Assembly: GCA_018971625.1 (NCBI GenBank)
Contig: JAGXAJ010000020.1
Location: 1 to 58,065, forward strand
Direction: 5' to 3'
DNA: 58,065 nt
Source of the DNA: Pseudomonadota bacterium
Lineage (GTDB): Bacteria; Pseudomonadota; Alphaproteobacteria; Rhizobiales; Xanthobacteraceae
The position numbers and the translations under genes are program-made. The notes below the pieces were generated by a model, which did not search any database, had not been told where the DNA came from, and saw only the letters and a list, made by a program, of their open reading frames with translations. Shown here piece by piece: positions 26,436 through 34,328 of this stretch. Positions within the stretch are counted from its first letter, which is position 1. Each line of letters starts with the position of its first letter.

Positions 26436-27434
26436 ATGAGCGACCAGCAGTGGAACGTGATGGTGACCGGCGGCGCCGGTTATGTCGGCAGCGTGCTGAT
26501 TCCGAAACTGCTCGCCGCCGGCCACAAGGCCACTGTTCTCGATCTCTTCATGTATGGTCCGGTGTTCGATGAGATCCGCAACAATCCCAATCTGCGGCTG
26601 GTCAAGGGCGACATCCGGGATCCCGCGGCGGTCGACGAAGCCTTGCGCGGCAATAATGCAGTAATTCATCTTGCCTGCATTTCCAACGACCCCTCTTTCG
26701 AACTTGATCCCGCACTCGGCAAATCGATCAACTACGACTGTTTTCGTCCGCTCGTGCGCGCCTCGAAAAAGGCAGGCATTAAACGCTTCATCTATGCGTC
26801 GTCTTCCAGCGTCTATGGTGTCAAGAACGAGCCGGAGGTGACCGAAGAGCTTGCCTGCGAGCCGCTGACCGACTATTCGAAATTCAAGGCGATGTGCGAG
26901 GTCGACCTGGCGGAAGAAGCCGCCTCCGGCTTCGTGACCTGCACCGTACGCCCGGCCACCGTGTGCGGTTACGCGCCGCGACAACGGCTCGACGTCGTCG
27001 TCAACATCCTCACCAACCTTGCCGTCAACACCGGCCGCATCAGGGTGTTCGGCGGCACGCAGCGGCGACCCAACCTGCACATTGACGATATGGCGGATGC
27101 GTATCTGTTCCTGCTGCAGCAGGACGACCGCAAGATCGACGGCAAGTTCTACAACATCGGCTACGAAAACCATTCGCTGATGAAGATTGCCGACATCGTC
27201 AAATCGGTCGTCGGCGGTGACATCGGCATTGTCGTCGAGCCGACCGACGATCTCCGCTCCTATCACGTGTCCTCGGAAAAGATTCGCCGCGAACTGGGAT
27301 TTGAGCCGAAGCGCACCATCGAGCAGGCGGTGTCCGGACTGGTCGATGCGTTCAAAACCGGCCGCCTGCCCGATTCGCTCAACGACCCCCGTTATTTCAA
27401 CATCAAGATGATGCAGAACCTCAGCCTGAAGTGA
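26436..27434 (+). CDS. NAD-dependent nucleotide-sugar epimerase/dehydratase (extended SDR), second
   Basis: 332 residues. VMVTGGAGYVGSVLIPKLLA is the NAD site; HLACISNDPSFELDP is the family's second motif; ASSSSVYGVKNEPEVTEE and DYSKFKAMCE hold the Ser and the Y-x3-K catalytic pair; RPATVCGYAPRQRLDVVVN and FGGTQRRPNLHIDDMADAYL follow. The ACISNDPSFELDP stretch is typical of SDRs in heptose- and deoxysugar-modifying clusters rather than of GalE. It probably acts on the nucleotide sugar made by the preceding HldE-like protein, in the place that HldD has in ADP-heptose synthesis. It overlaps the HAD gene by four bases. It is only distantly alike to the first SDR, so it is not a recent duplicate. 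Confidence 0.87.
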   Translation: MSDQQWNVMVTGGAGYVGSVLIPKLLAAGHKATVLDLFMYGPVFDEIRNNPNLRLVKGDIRDPAAVDEALRGNNAVIHLACISNDPSFELDPALGKSINYDCFRPLVRASKKAGIKRFIYASSSSVYGVKNEPEVTEELACEPLTDYSKFKAMCEVDLAEEAASGFVTCTVRPATVCGYAPRQRLDVVVNILTNLAVNTGRIRVFGGTQRRPNLHIDDMADAYLFLLQQDDRKIDGKFYNIGYENHSLMKIADIVKSVVGGDIGIVVEPTDDLRSYHVSSEKIRRELGFEPKRTIEQAVSGLVDAFKTGRLPDSLNDPRYFNIKMMQNLSLK

Positions 27435-28051
27435 GCGGCGTGCGGATCGGGATCGATTTCGACAACACGATCATCTGCTACGACGAGGTGTTCGCGGCTG
27501 CCGCGCGGCAGCGTGGACTGGTACCGGACGGATGGACGAGTCTGAAAAGCCAGTTGCGGGACTATCTCCGTGCCAAACCCGGCGGCGAACTGGCCTGGCA
27601 AAGTTTGCAGGGCTGGGTTTACGGCAAGGGAATCGGGAACGCTACGATCTTTCCCGGCCTGCTTGACTTCCTCGCCGCCTGCCGCAGGGCATGCGCAGAC
27701 GTCTATATCGTCAGCCACAAAACCCGGTACGGTCACCAGGACCCGGATCGCACCGACCTCCGGATCGCCGCGCGGGATTGGATACGAGGAGCAGGGTTGA
27801 TCGGCGCCGCGGACTCCACGTTGCATCTCGACCGCATTTATTTCGAGGACACGCTCGCCGCAAAAATCGACCGGCTCGCAAGCCTCGACCTCGATGTGTT
27901 CATCGACGATCTCATCGAGGTATTCGAGCAGCCGCATTTCCCGCAGCAAACCCGGCCTATTCTGTTTGCGAGCCCCCCGGCGGCATCGCACGGCCGCTAC
28001 CGATCGACGCCGACCTGGGCGGCAGTCCAGCGTGAGGTTTTCGCGACATGA
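27431..28051 (+). CDS. HAD-like phosphatase
   Basis: 206 residues with the four HAD motifs: DFDNT (nucleophile and acid Asp, residues 9-13), VYIVSHKT (motif II Ser), a Lys in AAKID and the metal-binding FIDDL (motif IV). The start is a GTG overlapping the previous stop (GTGA). In the heptose pathway a HAD enzyme, GmhB, removes the 7-phosphate between the kinase and nucleotidyltransferase steps, and this gene sits right behind HldE-like and SDR genes. The sequence differs from GmhB (no zinc-cysteine loop seen), so that role is inferred from context only. Confidence 0.75.
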   Translation: MSGVRIGIDFDNTIICYDEVFAAAARQRGLVPDGWTSLKSQLRDYLRAKPGGELAWQSLQGWVYGKGIGNATIFPGLLDFLAACRRACADVYIVSHKTRYGHQDPDRTDLRIAARDWIRGAGLIGAADSTLHLDRIYFEDTLAAKIDRLASLDLDVFIDDLIEVFEQPHFPQQTRPILFASPPAASHGRYRSTPTWAAVQREVFAT

Positions 28052-29085
28052 GCGCGGCTGAGTTCGACAGTAAGCGCGCCGCTGAGACCGGCAGCCGCCT
28101 TGCGGGACAGCGCGTGACTGCGGTCATTCCTACCCGGCCCGGCGGCAACAACCGGGTGTTCTGTCTCGACCTGGCCGATGGATCGCGGCGCGCGCTCAAA
28201 TATTATCCCGTCGACCAGCGCGACCGCCTGGGGCAGGAATATGAGGCGCTGTCATTTCTCTCGCAGCTTGGCATCGGCCTGACGCCGCGACCGTTTGCCA
28301 GCGATCGCGGCGAGAACTGTGCGCTGTATGAATGGTTCGACGGCGAGGCCGCGGTGCTGCGGCCGCAAGCCAACGACATCGATCAATTGGCGGATTTCCT
28401 GATCGGCCTGCGGAAGTTGCGCGATGCATCTGGCGCCAGCCGCCTACGCACCGCGTCCGCGGGCATTTTTTCGCCGGCGGAGGCCGTCGCTCAATGTGAG
28501 CAGCGGTTACGCCGGTTGCTCGAACAGGCTCTCAACGATCCCGATCTGCGCAAGTTCATCAACCGCGATCTCGGCCCAAGTGCGATCCGCGCACACGAAC
28601 GCGTGGAAGAACGCTATGCGCGGCTCGGCCTTGATCCGGCAACCGAGCTCGCGCCGGGCCAGCGCGCCCTGAGTCCATCGGATTTCGGTCTGCACAACGC
28701 CATGCGCGACCAGACCGGACAGTTGCGCTTCATCGATTTCGAATATTTTGGCTGGGACGATCCGGTCAAAATGGTGTCCGACACCGCGCTTCATCCCGGC
28801 AGCCAGTTTTCCGAGGATCGCGCAAAGCGGCTGATCCAGCGGCTTTCTCGCGAATTCGAAGCTGGGGACAGCGTGTTTGCGGTCCGCCTAGACGTGCTAT
28901 ATCCTGTATTCGGGTTGATTTGGTGCCTGATCATCCTGAACGATTTTCTGCCGGAAAGCCGATCCCGGCATGTCATGGCCGGACGAGGCGACGAACTGGG
29001 GGCCATCCTGGCCGGCCAGCTCGACAAGGCTCGGCGGCTCCATCGAGCGATTTGCCAACGTGATCCAGATCTCGCCTCACGCTGA
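28048..29085 (+). CDS. Aminoglycoside phosphotransferase-fold kinase
   Basis: 345 residues with the APH/choline-kinase fold. The N-lobe has a glycine-poor nucleotide loop (RPGGNNRVFCLDLADGSRRA, with LKYYP as the Lys strand) and LYEWFDGEA as hinge. The catalytic loop reads LSPSDFGLHNAM, where SPSDFGxHN replaces the common HGDxxxxN but keeps the Asp and Asn, and the DFG-like metal site is FIDFEYFGWDDP. It should be an ATP-dependent kinase of a small molecule, probably a sugar or sugar alcohol. It overlaps the genes on both sides (4 and 26 bases), so it is an integral part of the operon. The substrate is unknown. Confidence 0.75.
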   Translation: MSAAEFDSKRAAETGSRLAGQRVTAVIPTRPGGNNRVFCLDLADGSRRALKYYPVDQRDRLGQEYEALSFLSQLGIGLTPRPFASDRGENCALYEWFDGEAAVLRPQANDIDQLADFLIGLRKLRDASGASRLRTASAGIFSPAEAVAQCEQRLRRLLEQALNDPDLRKFINRDLGPSAIRAHERVEERYARLGLDPATELAPGQRALSPSDFGLHNAMRDQTGQLRFIDFEYFGWDDPVKMVSDTALHPGSQFSEDRAKRLIQRLSREFEAGDSVFAVRLDVLYPVFGLIWCLIILNDFLPESRSRHVMAGRGDELGAILAGQLDKARRLHRAICQRDPDLASR

Positions 29086-29908
29086 AGCCGCCCAGACCTG
29101 CACGCTCGACGAGCGCAGCCTTTATTTGCGTCGGCTAGTGCTCGGCGCGGTGCGTTCCGCCGGGCGCGGCCACGTCGGCCCGGCGCTGTCGCTGATCGAA
29201 ATGGTCCGCGTGCTGTACGACGACATCTTGCGGATCGATCCGAAGAACCCGCGCGATCCCGAACGCGACCGCGCGATCCTGAGCAAAGGACACGGCTGCC
29301 TTGCCCTCTATGCCCTGCTGGCCGATCGCGGATTTTTCCCGCTGTCGGAACTGGAAGGGTTCTGCGGTACCAACAGCATTCTCGGCGGTCATCCGGAATA
29401 CGGCATGGTGCCGGGCGTCGAGGCCTCGACCGGCGCGCTCGGCCATGGCCTGTCGATCGGCGTTGGCCTTGCGCTCGCCGCGCGGATGCGCGGCCGTGCC
29501 TATCGCACATTCGTGCTGCTCGGCGACGGCGAGATCAATGAAGGTTCGGTGTGGGAGGCGGCGATGGGCGCCGCCAAGCACGGGCTGGATAATCTCGTGG
29601 CGCTGATCGACTACAACAAGCTGCAGAGCTACGGGCCGACCGACTATGTGCTGCCACTGGAACCGCTTACGGAGAAATGGCGCAGCTTCGGCTTTGTGGT
29701 GGAAGAGCTGAACGGCCATGACGTCGGCGCATTGCGCAGTGCACTGGGCAAGGTTCCGGCGACGATGGGCCGCCCGACCGCTATCATCTGCCACACCGTG
29801 AAGGGCAAGGGCTTGCCGGCCGCGGAATCCAACGCCGACTGGCATCACAAGAACAAATTGTCGGAACCCGAGCTGGACGCCATTCGCGTCGCGGTCGGCG
29901 ATTTTTGA
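29060..29908 (+). CDS. Transketolase, N-terminal (ThDP-binding) subunit
   Basis: 282 residues corresponding to the first half of transketolase. Seen: GHVGPALSLIEMVRVLY, LSKGHGCLALYALLADRG, the GHPEYGMVPGVEASTGALGH region with the ThDP-contacting STG-x-LGHG, and the ThDP motif GDGEINEGSVWEAA...DYNKLQ. With the next gene it forms a split two-subunit enzyme that moves two-carbon ketol units between sugars. The start chosen is the GTG at 29060, which overlaps the kinase gene; the longer frame from 28970 is not conserved. Split transketolases are typical of secondary and surface-sugar clusters, not of central metabolism. It could supply sedoheptulose 7-phosphate or add a two-carbon branch. Confidence 0.9.
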   Translation: MIQISPHAEAAQTCTLDERSLYLRRLVLGAVRSAGRGHVGPALSLIEMVRVLYDDILRIDPKNPRDPERDRAILSKGHGCLALYALLADRGFFPLSELEGFCGTNSILGGHPEYGMVPGVEASTGALGHGLSIGVGLALAARMRGRAYRTFVLLGDGEINEGSVWEAAMGAAKHGLDNLVALIDYNKLQSYGPTDYVLPLEPLTEKWRSFGFVVEELNGHDVGALRSALGKVPATMGRPTAIICHTVKGKGLPAAESNADWHHKNKLSEPELDAIRVAVGDF

Positions 29909-29920
29909 TCGGCTGTACGC

Positions 29921-30880
29921 ATGCGCAATACCGCGATGAACATGGTTCACAAGCTGGCCGCGCGCGACGAGCGGGTCCTCTATATCGGCTCCGATCCGGG
30001 CGCAGGTACGCTGCGAGCGATGAGCAAGGAATTTCCCTCGCGCCATCTGATCGAGGGCATTTCGGAAGCGCACATTATCGGCATGTCGGCTGGCCTCGCG
30101 ATGGAGGGCTATGTGCCGTACGTCAACACCATCGCGACGTTTTTGACCCGACGCTGCTACGAGCAGGTCGCCGTCGACCTGTGCTTGCACAATCTGCCGG
30201 TGCGGTTGATCGCCAATGGCGGCGGGCTGGTATATGCGCCACTCGGCCCGACGCACCAGGCGATCGAAGACATCGCGATCATGCGGGCGCTGCCGAACAT
30301 GACGGTGGTGTGCCCGGCCGACGCCGACGAAACCACGCGGCTGATGGAACAGACGCTCGACTGGCTCGGACCGATCTATATCCGCCTCGCCAAGGGCGGC
30401 GATGCGATCGTTTCCAGGGCCGAGAACGGTTTCAGGATCGGCCGCGCCATCCTGATGCGCGCCCCTGGCGACGTGCTAATGGTCACCACGGGCATCATGC
30501 TGCAACGGGCGCTGGCCGCCGCCGATCTTTTGGCATCGCAGGATATCAAGGCTGGCATCCTGCATATGCACACCGTCAAACCGCTCGACGTCGATGCCCT
30601 TGTGCAGACGATCCGCGGCGTCAAACTGCTGGTTTCGCTCGAAGAGCACGTATCGACCGGTGGACTTGGCAGCGCGATCGCTGAAGGCTTGATCGATCGC
30701 CTCGGCCACGGTCTGCCGGCCATGCTACGGCTTTCGCTGCCCGACGCGTTCATGCACAATTACGGCTCGCAGGACAGCCTGATGAAAAAACACGACCTGG
30801 CTCCGCCCGGCATCGCCGCCGCAATCGAGCGTGCGCTTGCACGGCCCGTTATGCCTTCTTCGCAACTTCACTCGACGTGA
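29921..30880 (+). CDS. Transketolase, C-terminal (pyrimidine-binding) subunit
   Basis: 319 residues matching the second half of transketolase: LYIGSDPGAGTLRAM, then EGISEAHIIGMSAGLAMEG, with the catalytic Glu that activates ThDP, TFLTRRCYEQVAVDL, GPTHQAIEDIAIMRALPNM, and a C-terminal domain with HTVKPLDVDALV and SLEEHVSTGGLGSAIAE. It follows the N-terminal subunit by 12 bases and precedes the first aminotransferase by eight. Both halves appear intact, so the heteromeric enzyme should be active. Acceptor sugar unknown. Confidence 0.9.
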   Translation: MRNTAMNMVHKLAARDERVLYIGSDPGAGTLRAMSKEFPSRHLIEGISEAHIIGMSAGLAMEGYVPYVNTIATFLTRRCYEQVAVDLCLHNLPVRLIANGGGLVYAPLGPTHQAIEDIAIMRALPNMTVVCPADADETTRLMEQTLDWLGPIYIRLAKGGDAIVSRAENGFRIGRAILMRAPGDVLMVTTGIMLQRALAAADLLASQDIKAGILHMHTVKPLDVDALVQTIRGVKLLVSLEEHVSTGGLGSAIAEGLIDRLGHGLPAMLRLSLPDAFMHNYGSQDSLMKKHDLAPPGIAAAIERALARPVMPSSQLHST

Positions 30881-30888
30881 ACTGACAA

Positions 30889-32004
30889 ATGACCGCTATC
30901 TACGACGTTCGCTATTCCTATCTGCTCGAGCAGTTTTCGGACCCCGCCCCTATTCTGGCTGAGATCGGTCGGCTGGTCGCGACCGGCGACTTCACGTTGG
31001 GCAAGCCGGTCGCGGAATTCGAGAAGCGCTTCGCAGAGCTGATCGGAACCCGCCACGCCATCGGCGTCGGCTCCGGCACCGACGCGTTGAAGCTGCCGCT
31101 GAAAGCGCTCGGTATAGGCCACGGCGACGAGGTGATTACCGCCGCGAATACTTTCATCGCGACCGTCGGCGCGATCGCGGAGACCGGTGCGACGCCGGTA
31201 CTGGTCGATTGCGACGATTCATTCTGCATGAATGTCGACTACGTCGAGGCCGCGATCACAGCGAAGACCAAGGCGATCATGCCAGTGCAGCTAACCGGCG
31301 AGGTCACCGACATGGTCCGCCTGATGAAGATCGCAGAGCGGCACAATATTCCCGTGGTCGAGGACGCCTGCCAGGGCATCCTGTCGGAATTCGCCGGCAG
31401 GCGCTCCGGCACCTACGGCATCGCCGCGGGCTTCTCGCTGCATCCGCTCAAGAACCTCAACGTCTGGGGCGACGCCGGCGTCGTCGTCACCAATGACGAT
31501 GCGATGAACGAGAAGCTGCGGCTGATCCGCAATCATGGCATGAAGAACCGCGACGAGATCGCGATCCTCGGCTGCAACTCGAGGCTCGACTCCGTGCAGG
31601 CCGTGGTTGGCAACTGGCTGGTCGGCCAGACCCACGAGATCACCCGGCGGCGGATCGAGAACGCCGCCTATTACGACCAGGGATTTGCGAAAATCCGCGG
31701 CCTGCGAGTGCCGCCGCGGCGCCCCAACGTCCGCCACGTCTATCATCTCTACATGTTGTTCGCCGAACGGCGCGACGCACTCTACCAATATTGCCTCGAC
31801 CACGGAGTCGAGGCCAAGATTCACTACCCGATCCCGCTCTATCAGCAGGAGGGCCTCAAGCATCTCGGCTATCCTGCCGGCCACTTCCCGGTCACCGATC
31901 GCCATGCGCGCGAAGTCATCAGCTTCCCCGTCGACCAGCATCTGACACGTGCACAGCAGGATCGCGTGCTCGACACCGTCCGGAAGTTCTATGATGGACG
32001 CTGA
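30889..32004 (+). CDS. DegT/DnrJ/EryC1 PLP-dependent sugar aminotransferase (first)
   Basis: 371 residues. Family motifs are VGSGTDALKLPLKALG (PLP phosphate loop), EVITAANTFIAT, VVEDACQG with the pyridine-nitrogen Asp159 and SLHPLKNLNVWGDAG with the Schiff-base Lys188. These enzymes transfer an amino group from glutamate to a keto-sugar nucleotide, or dehydrate it if they are of the ColD type; Lys188 being present supports ordinary transamination. The C-terminus contributes HYPIPLYQQEGLKHLGY. The end overlaps the start of a second DegT gene by 14 bases. Confidence 0.92.
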   Translation: MTAIYDVRYSYLLEQFSDPAPILAEIGRLVATGDFTLGKPVAEFEKRFAELIGTRHAIGVGSGTDALKLPLKALGIGHGDEVITAANTFIATVGAIAETGATPVLVDCDDSFCMNVDYVEAAITAKTKAIMPVQLTGEVTDMVRLMKIAERHNIPVVEDACQGILSEFAGRRSGTYGIAAGFSLHPLKNLNVWGDAGVVVTNDDAMNEKLRLIRNHGMKNRDEIAILGCNSRLDSVQAVVGNWLVGQTHEITRRRIENAAYYDQGFAKIRGLRVPPRRPNVRHVYHLYMLFAERRDALYQYCLDHGVEAKIHYPIPLYQQEGLKHLGYPAGHFPVTDRHAREVISFPVDQHLTRAQQDRVLDTVRKFYDGR

Positions 32005-33112
32005 CATCACCACACGCCGGATCGGCTACGTCAACCTTCCCGCTCAGTTCGAGGAGGAGCGCACCGAAATCATGCGGGCGGTGGAAGGCGTATTCCGCCG
32101 TGGCGACTTCATCGGCGGCGAAGCGGTCGGCAAGCTGGAACAGGAGCTGACCGCCTATCTTGGAATTCCCCACGTCGTGACGCTGAATTCCGGCACCGAT
32201 GCACTGGTGCTCGCCATGAAAGCGCTCGACATCGGCCCAGGCGACGAAGTGATCACGCCGCCGAATTCGTTTGTTGCCTCCACCGCGTCGATCGTCGCGG
32301 TTGGCGCCACGCCTGTTTTCGCCGATGTGCTGCCGGACCAGAATATCGACCCAGCCGCAGTCGAGGCGGCCGTGACGCCACGAACCAAGGCAATCATGCC
32401 GGTTCATTTGACCGGCCGGATGGCCGATATGAATCCGCTGATGGCGATTGCCCGAAAGCACAAACTCGCCGTGATCGAAGACAGCGCGCAGGCGGTCGGC
32501 TCGACCTATGACGGCCGCATGAGCGGAACGATCGGAACGCTAGGCTGCTTTTCCGGTCATCCGCTGAAGAACCTCAACGCCGCCGGGGACGCCGGCTTCG
32601 TCGTGACCGCGGATGCGGCCCTGGCCGATCGGATCAAACGCCTGCGCAATCACGGCCTGATCAACCGCAGCGACGTCACCGAATGGGGAACGGTCTCACG
32701 GCTCGATACGCTGCAAGCCGAGGTGCTGCGGATCAGATTGCGTCATTTGCCGTCCGTGATCGAGCGGCGGCGGCGCAACGCGGCACAATACCGCGACGAA
32801 TTGGCCGACACGCCGCTGTTCATGCCGCCGTGCCGCAATATCGAGTTCAACACCTTCCACACTTTCGTGGTGCAGACCGACCGTCGCGACGAATTGCAGA
32901 AGTTTCTCGCCGCCAAGGGCGTCGAAACCACGATCCACTACCCGGTTCCGATCCACCTGCAGCCCGCCGCCGCCCATCTCGGCCACGGCAAGGGCTCGTT
33001 TCCCGTTGCCGAACGTCAAGCCGGGCAGATCCTCACCTTCCCGATCAACCAGTTCCTCTCGACCGCCGATATCAGCTATATCTGCGCCATGGTGCGGGAG
33101 TTCTTCGCATGA
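31991..33112 (+). CDS. DegT/DnrJ/EryC1 PLP-dependent sugar aminotransferase (second)
   Basis: 373 residues. Motifs: LNSGTDALVLAMKALDIG, VITPPNSFVASTAS, AVIEDSAQAVG (Asp164) and FSGHPLKNLNAAGDAG with the PLP lysine at 193, then HYPVPIHLQPAAAHLGHG near the end. It is clearly related to the preceding aminotransferase (both keep HPLKNLN) but far from identical, so it is an old duplication with a separate substrate or position on the sugar. It starts at an ATG inside the previous gene, preceded by GGAAG 6 nt away, and overlaps the oxygenase gene by four bases (ATGA). Two aminotransferases suggest a diamino sugar or two amino sugars. Confidence 0.92.
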   Translation: MMDADITTRRIGYVNLPAQFEEERTEIMRAVEGVFRRGDFIGGEAVGKLEQELTAYLGIPHVVTLNSGTDALVLAMKALDIGPGDEVITPPNSFVASTASIVAVGATPVFADVLPDQNIDPAAVEAAVTPRTKAIMPVHLTGRMADMNPLMAIARKHKLAVIEDSAQAVGSTYDGRMSGTIGTLGCFSGHPLKNLNAAGDAGFVVTADAALADRIKRLRNHGLINRSDVTEWGTVSRLDTLQAEVLRIRLRHLPSVIERRRRNAAQYRDELADTPLFMPPCRNIEFNTFHTFVVQTDRRDELQKFLAAKGVETTIHYPVPIHLQPAAAHLGHGKGSFPVAERQAGQILTFPINQFLSTADISYICAMVREFFA

Positions 33113-33915
33113 TCGATACCGTCTTTCTGCAGCCAGAGGAGCAGGCGCTCACCAATCGCTTCATCAATGAGGGTTTTGTCACCGCGCCCGCGGACGACCG
33201 CACAGGCCTCGACCGGATCCAGCGCCGCGCCGCCGAACTCACCGCGGATTACCTGAAGCTGCCGCATTCCAACGATCCGCTGGATTTTCTCGATACCGTG
33301 CATTCCCGCGTCAGCGTCGAGGATCTCAACGGCCTGCGCATGCACGTGATCGGCGGCCTCAACGCCGAACCCTGGCTGCGGCCGACCTATTTCCGGCTCG
33401 CGCGGTCGACCATCGAGACCATCGTCGGCAACGAGCTTTGCATGCAGCGGCGGATCAATCTCAGCGTTCAGATGCCAGCCGACGACAGTTCGTTGCTGGC
33501 AACCCATTCCGACGTCTGGGCGGGCGACTCGCCGTTCGAGGTGGTGGTTTGGGTGCCGCTGGTTGACGTGTTCCGCACCAAATCGATGTACTTGCTGCCG
33601 CCGTCGGTAAACGGCGAGATGCAGGACCGGATGGCGAGCCTGCGCAGCGCCGAGGAACTCTACAAGACCATCAAGCCGCATCTGGTCTGGATCGATATTC
33701 CTTACGGCCATGTACTGGTGTTCAACCAGACCCTCATGCATGGCAACCGCGTCAACGAAGAATCCGGTACGCGCTGGACCATGAACTGCCGGTTCAAGAG
33801 CATCATGTCGCCTTACGCCGACAAGCGCTTCGGCGAGTTCTTTGAGCCGATCTCGCTGCGGCCGGCGACCAGGATCGGCATGCAATACAAATTGCCCGGT
33901 GGCTTCGATGCCTGA
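33109..33915 (+). CDS. 2OG-Fe(II) oxygenase of the sporadic carbohydrate cluster type
   Basis: 268 residues. The iron-binding facial triad is visible as THSDVWAGDSPFE (His133, Asp135) and MHGNRVNEESGTRW (His211, with Arg222 placed for 2-oxoglutarate). I recognise the overall sequence as the family annotated as sporadic carbohydrate cluster 2OG-Fe(II) oxygenase, which accompanies the LIC12192-type protein encoded next. It probably hydroxylates or desaturates a sugar or sugar-linked group in the cytoplasm. It overlaps the genes on both sides, by 4 and 8 bases. No reaction has been shown for this family to my knowledge. Confidence 0.82.
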   Translation: MIDTVFLQPEEQALTNRFINEGFVTAPADDRTGLDRIQRRAAELTADYLKLPHSNDPLDFLDTVHSRVSVEDLNGLRMHVIGGLNAEPWLRPTYFRLARSTIETIVGNELCMQRRINLSVQMPADDSSLLATHSDVWAGDSPFEVVVWVPLVDVFRTKSMYLLPPSVNGEMQDRMASLRSAEELYKTIKPHLVWIDIPYGHVLVFNQTLMHGNRVNEESGTRWTMNCRFKSIMSPYADKRFGEFFEPISLRPATRIGMQYKLPGGFDA

Positions 33916-34303
33916 ACGCGGCGGCCATCGCGGCTATATCGGCGCGCGCGCGCTCAACGGCAGCCGCACGCCGCAGCACGTCCAGAATATCGTTATTCGC
34001 GATTACGCCAAGCGCAAGAACCTGCAATATCTGCTCAGCGCCGTCGAGCACATCATGCCCGGCAGCTACATGATCCTCGAGGATCTGCTCGACGAATTGC
34101 CGAAGCTCAACGGCATCATCTGCTACAGCATCTTCATGCTGCCGCCCGACAAGGCGCGACGGCGGGCGGTCTACGATCGGGTGCTGGGCGAAGGGTGTGA
34201 CCTGCACGCAGCCGTCGAGGAGGTTTCGCTCGCCACGAAAGACGATATCCAGGCGATCGAGGATATCCTGATGGTGCAGAAATACGCCACGATCCTGTCA
34301 TGA
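33908..34303 (+). CDS. Sporadic carbohydrate cluster protein, LIC12192 family
   Basis: 131 residues, soluble, no signal peptide. The opening HRGYIGARALNGSRTPQHVQ and the middle SAVEHIMPGSYMILEDLLDE with LNGIICYSIFMLPPD match the small family named after Leptospira LIC12192, found with the oxygenase encoded just upstream in scattered surface-sugar loci. The function is unknown. The pattern of short strands and helices and the conserved GYIGAR start could suit a nucleotide-sugar or flavin-free enzyme, but no catalytic motif stands out. It overlaps the oxygenase gene by eight bases, implying coupled translation and perhaps a complex. Confidence 0.78.
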   Translation: MPERGGHRGYIGARALNGSRTPQHVQNIVIRDYAKRKNLQYLLSAVEHIMPGSYMILEDLLDELPKLNGIICYSIFMLPPDKARRRAVYDRVLGEGCDLHAAVEEVSLATKDDIQAIEDILMVQKYATILS

Positions 34304-34328
34304 TGCCACAGCGGGCCGCCCAGCGACC

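Noticed and set aside
29135..30256. 373-codon minus-strand frame
   Set aside because: It is antisense to both transketolase subunit genes, His/Arg-rich and without family features.
30889..32004. ColD-like dehydrating aminotransferase
   Set aside because: The PLP lysine is present (Lys188); ColD-type enzymes have a histidine at that position.
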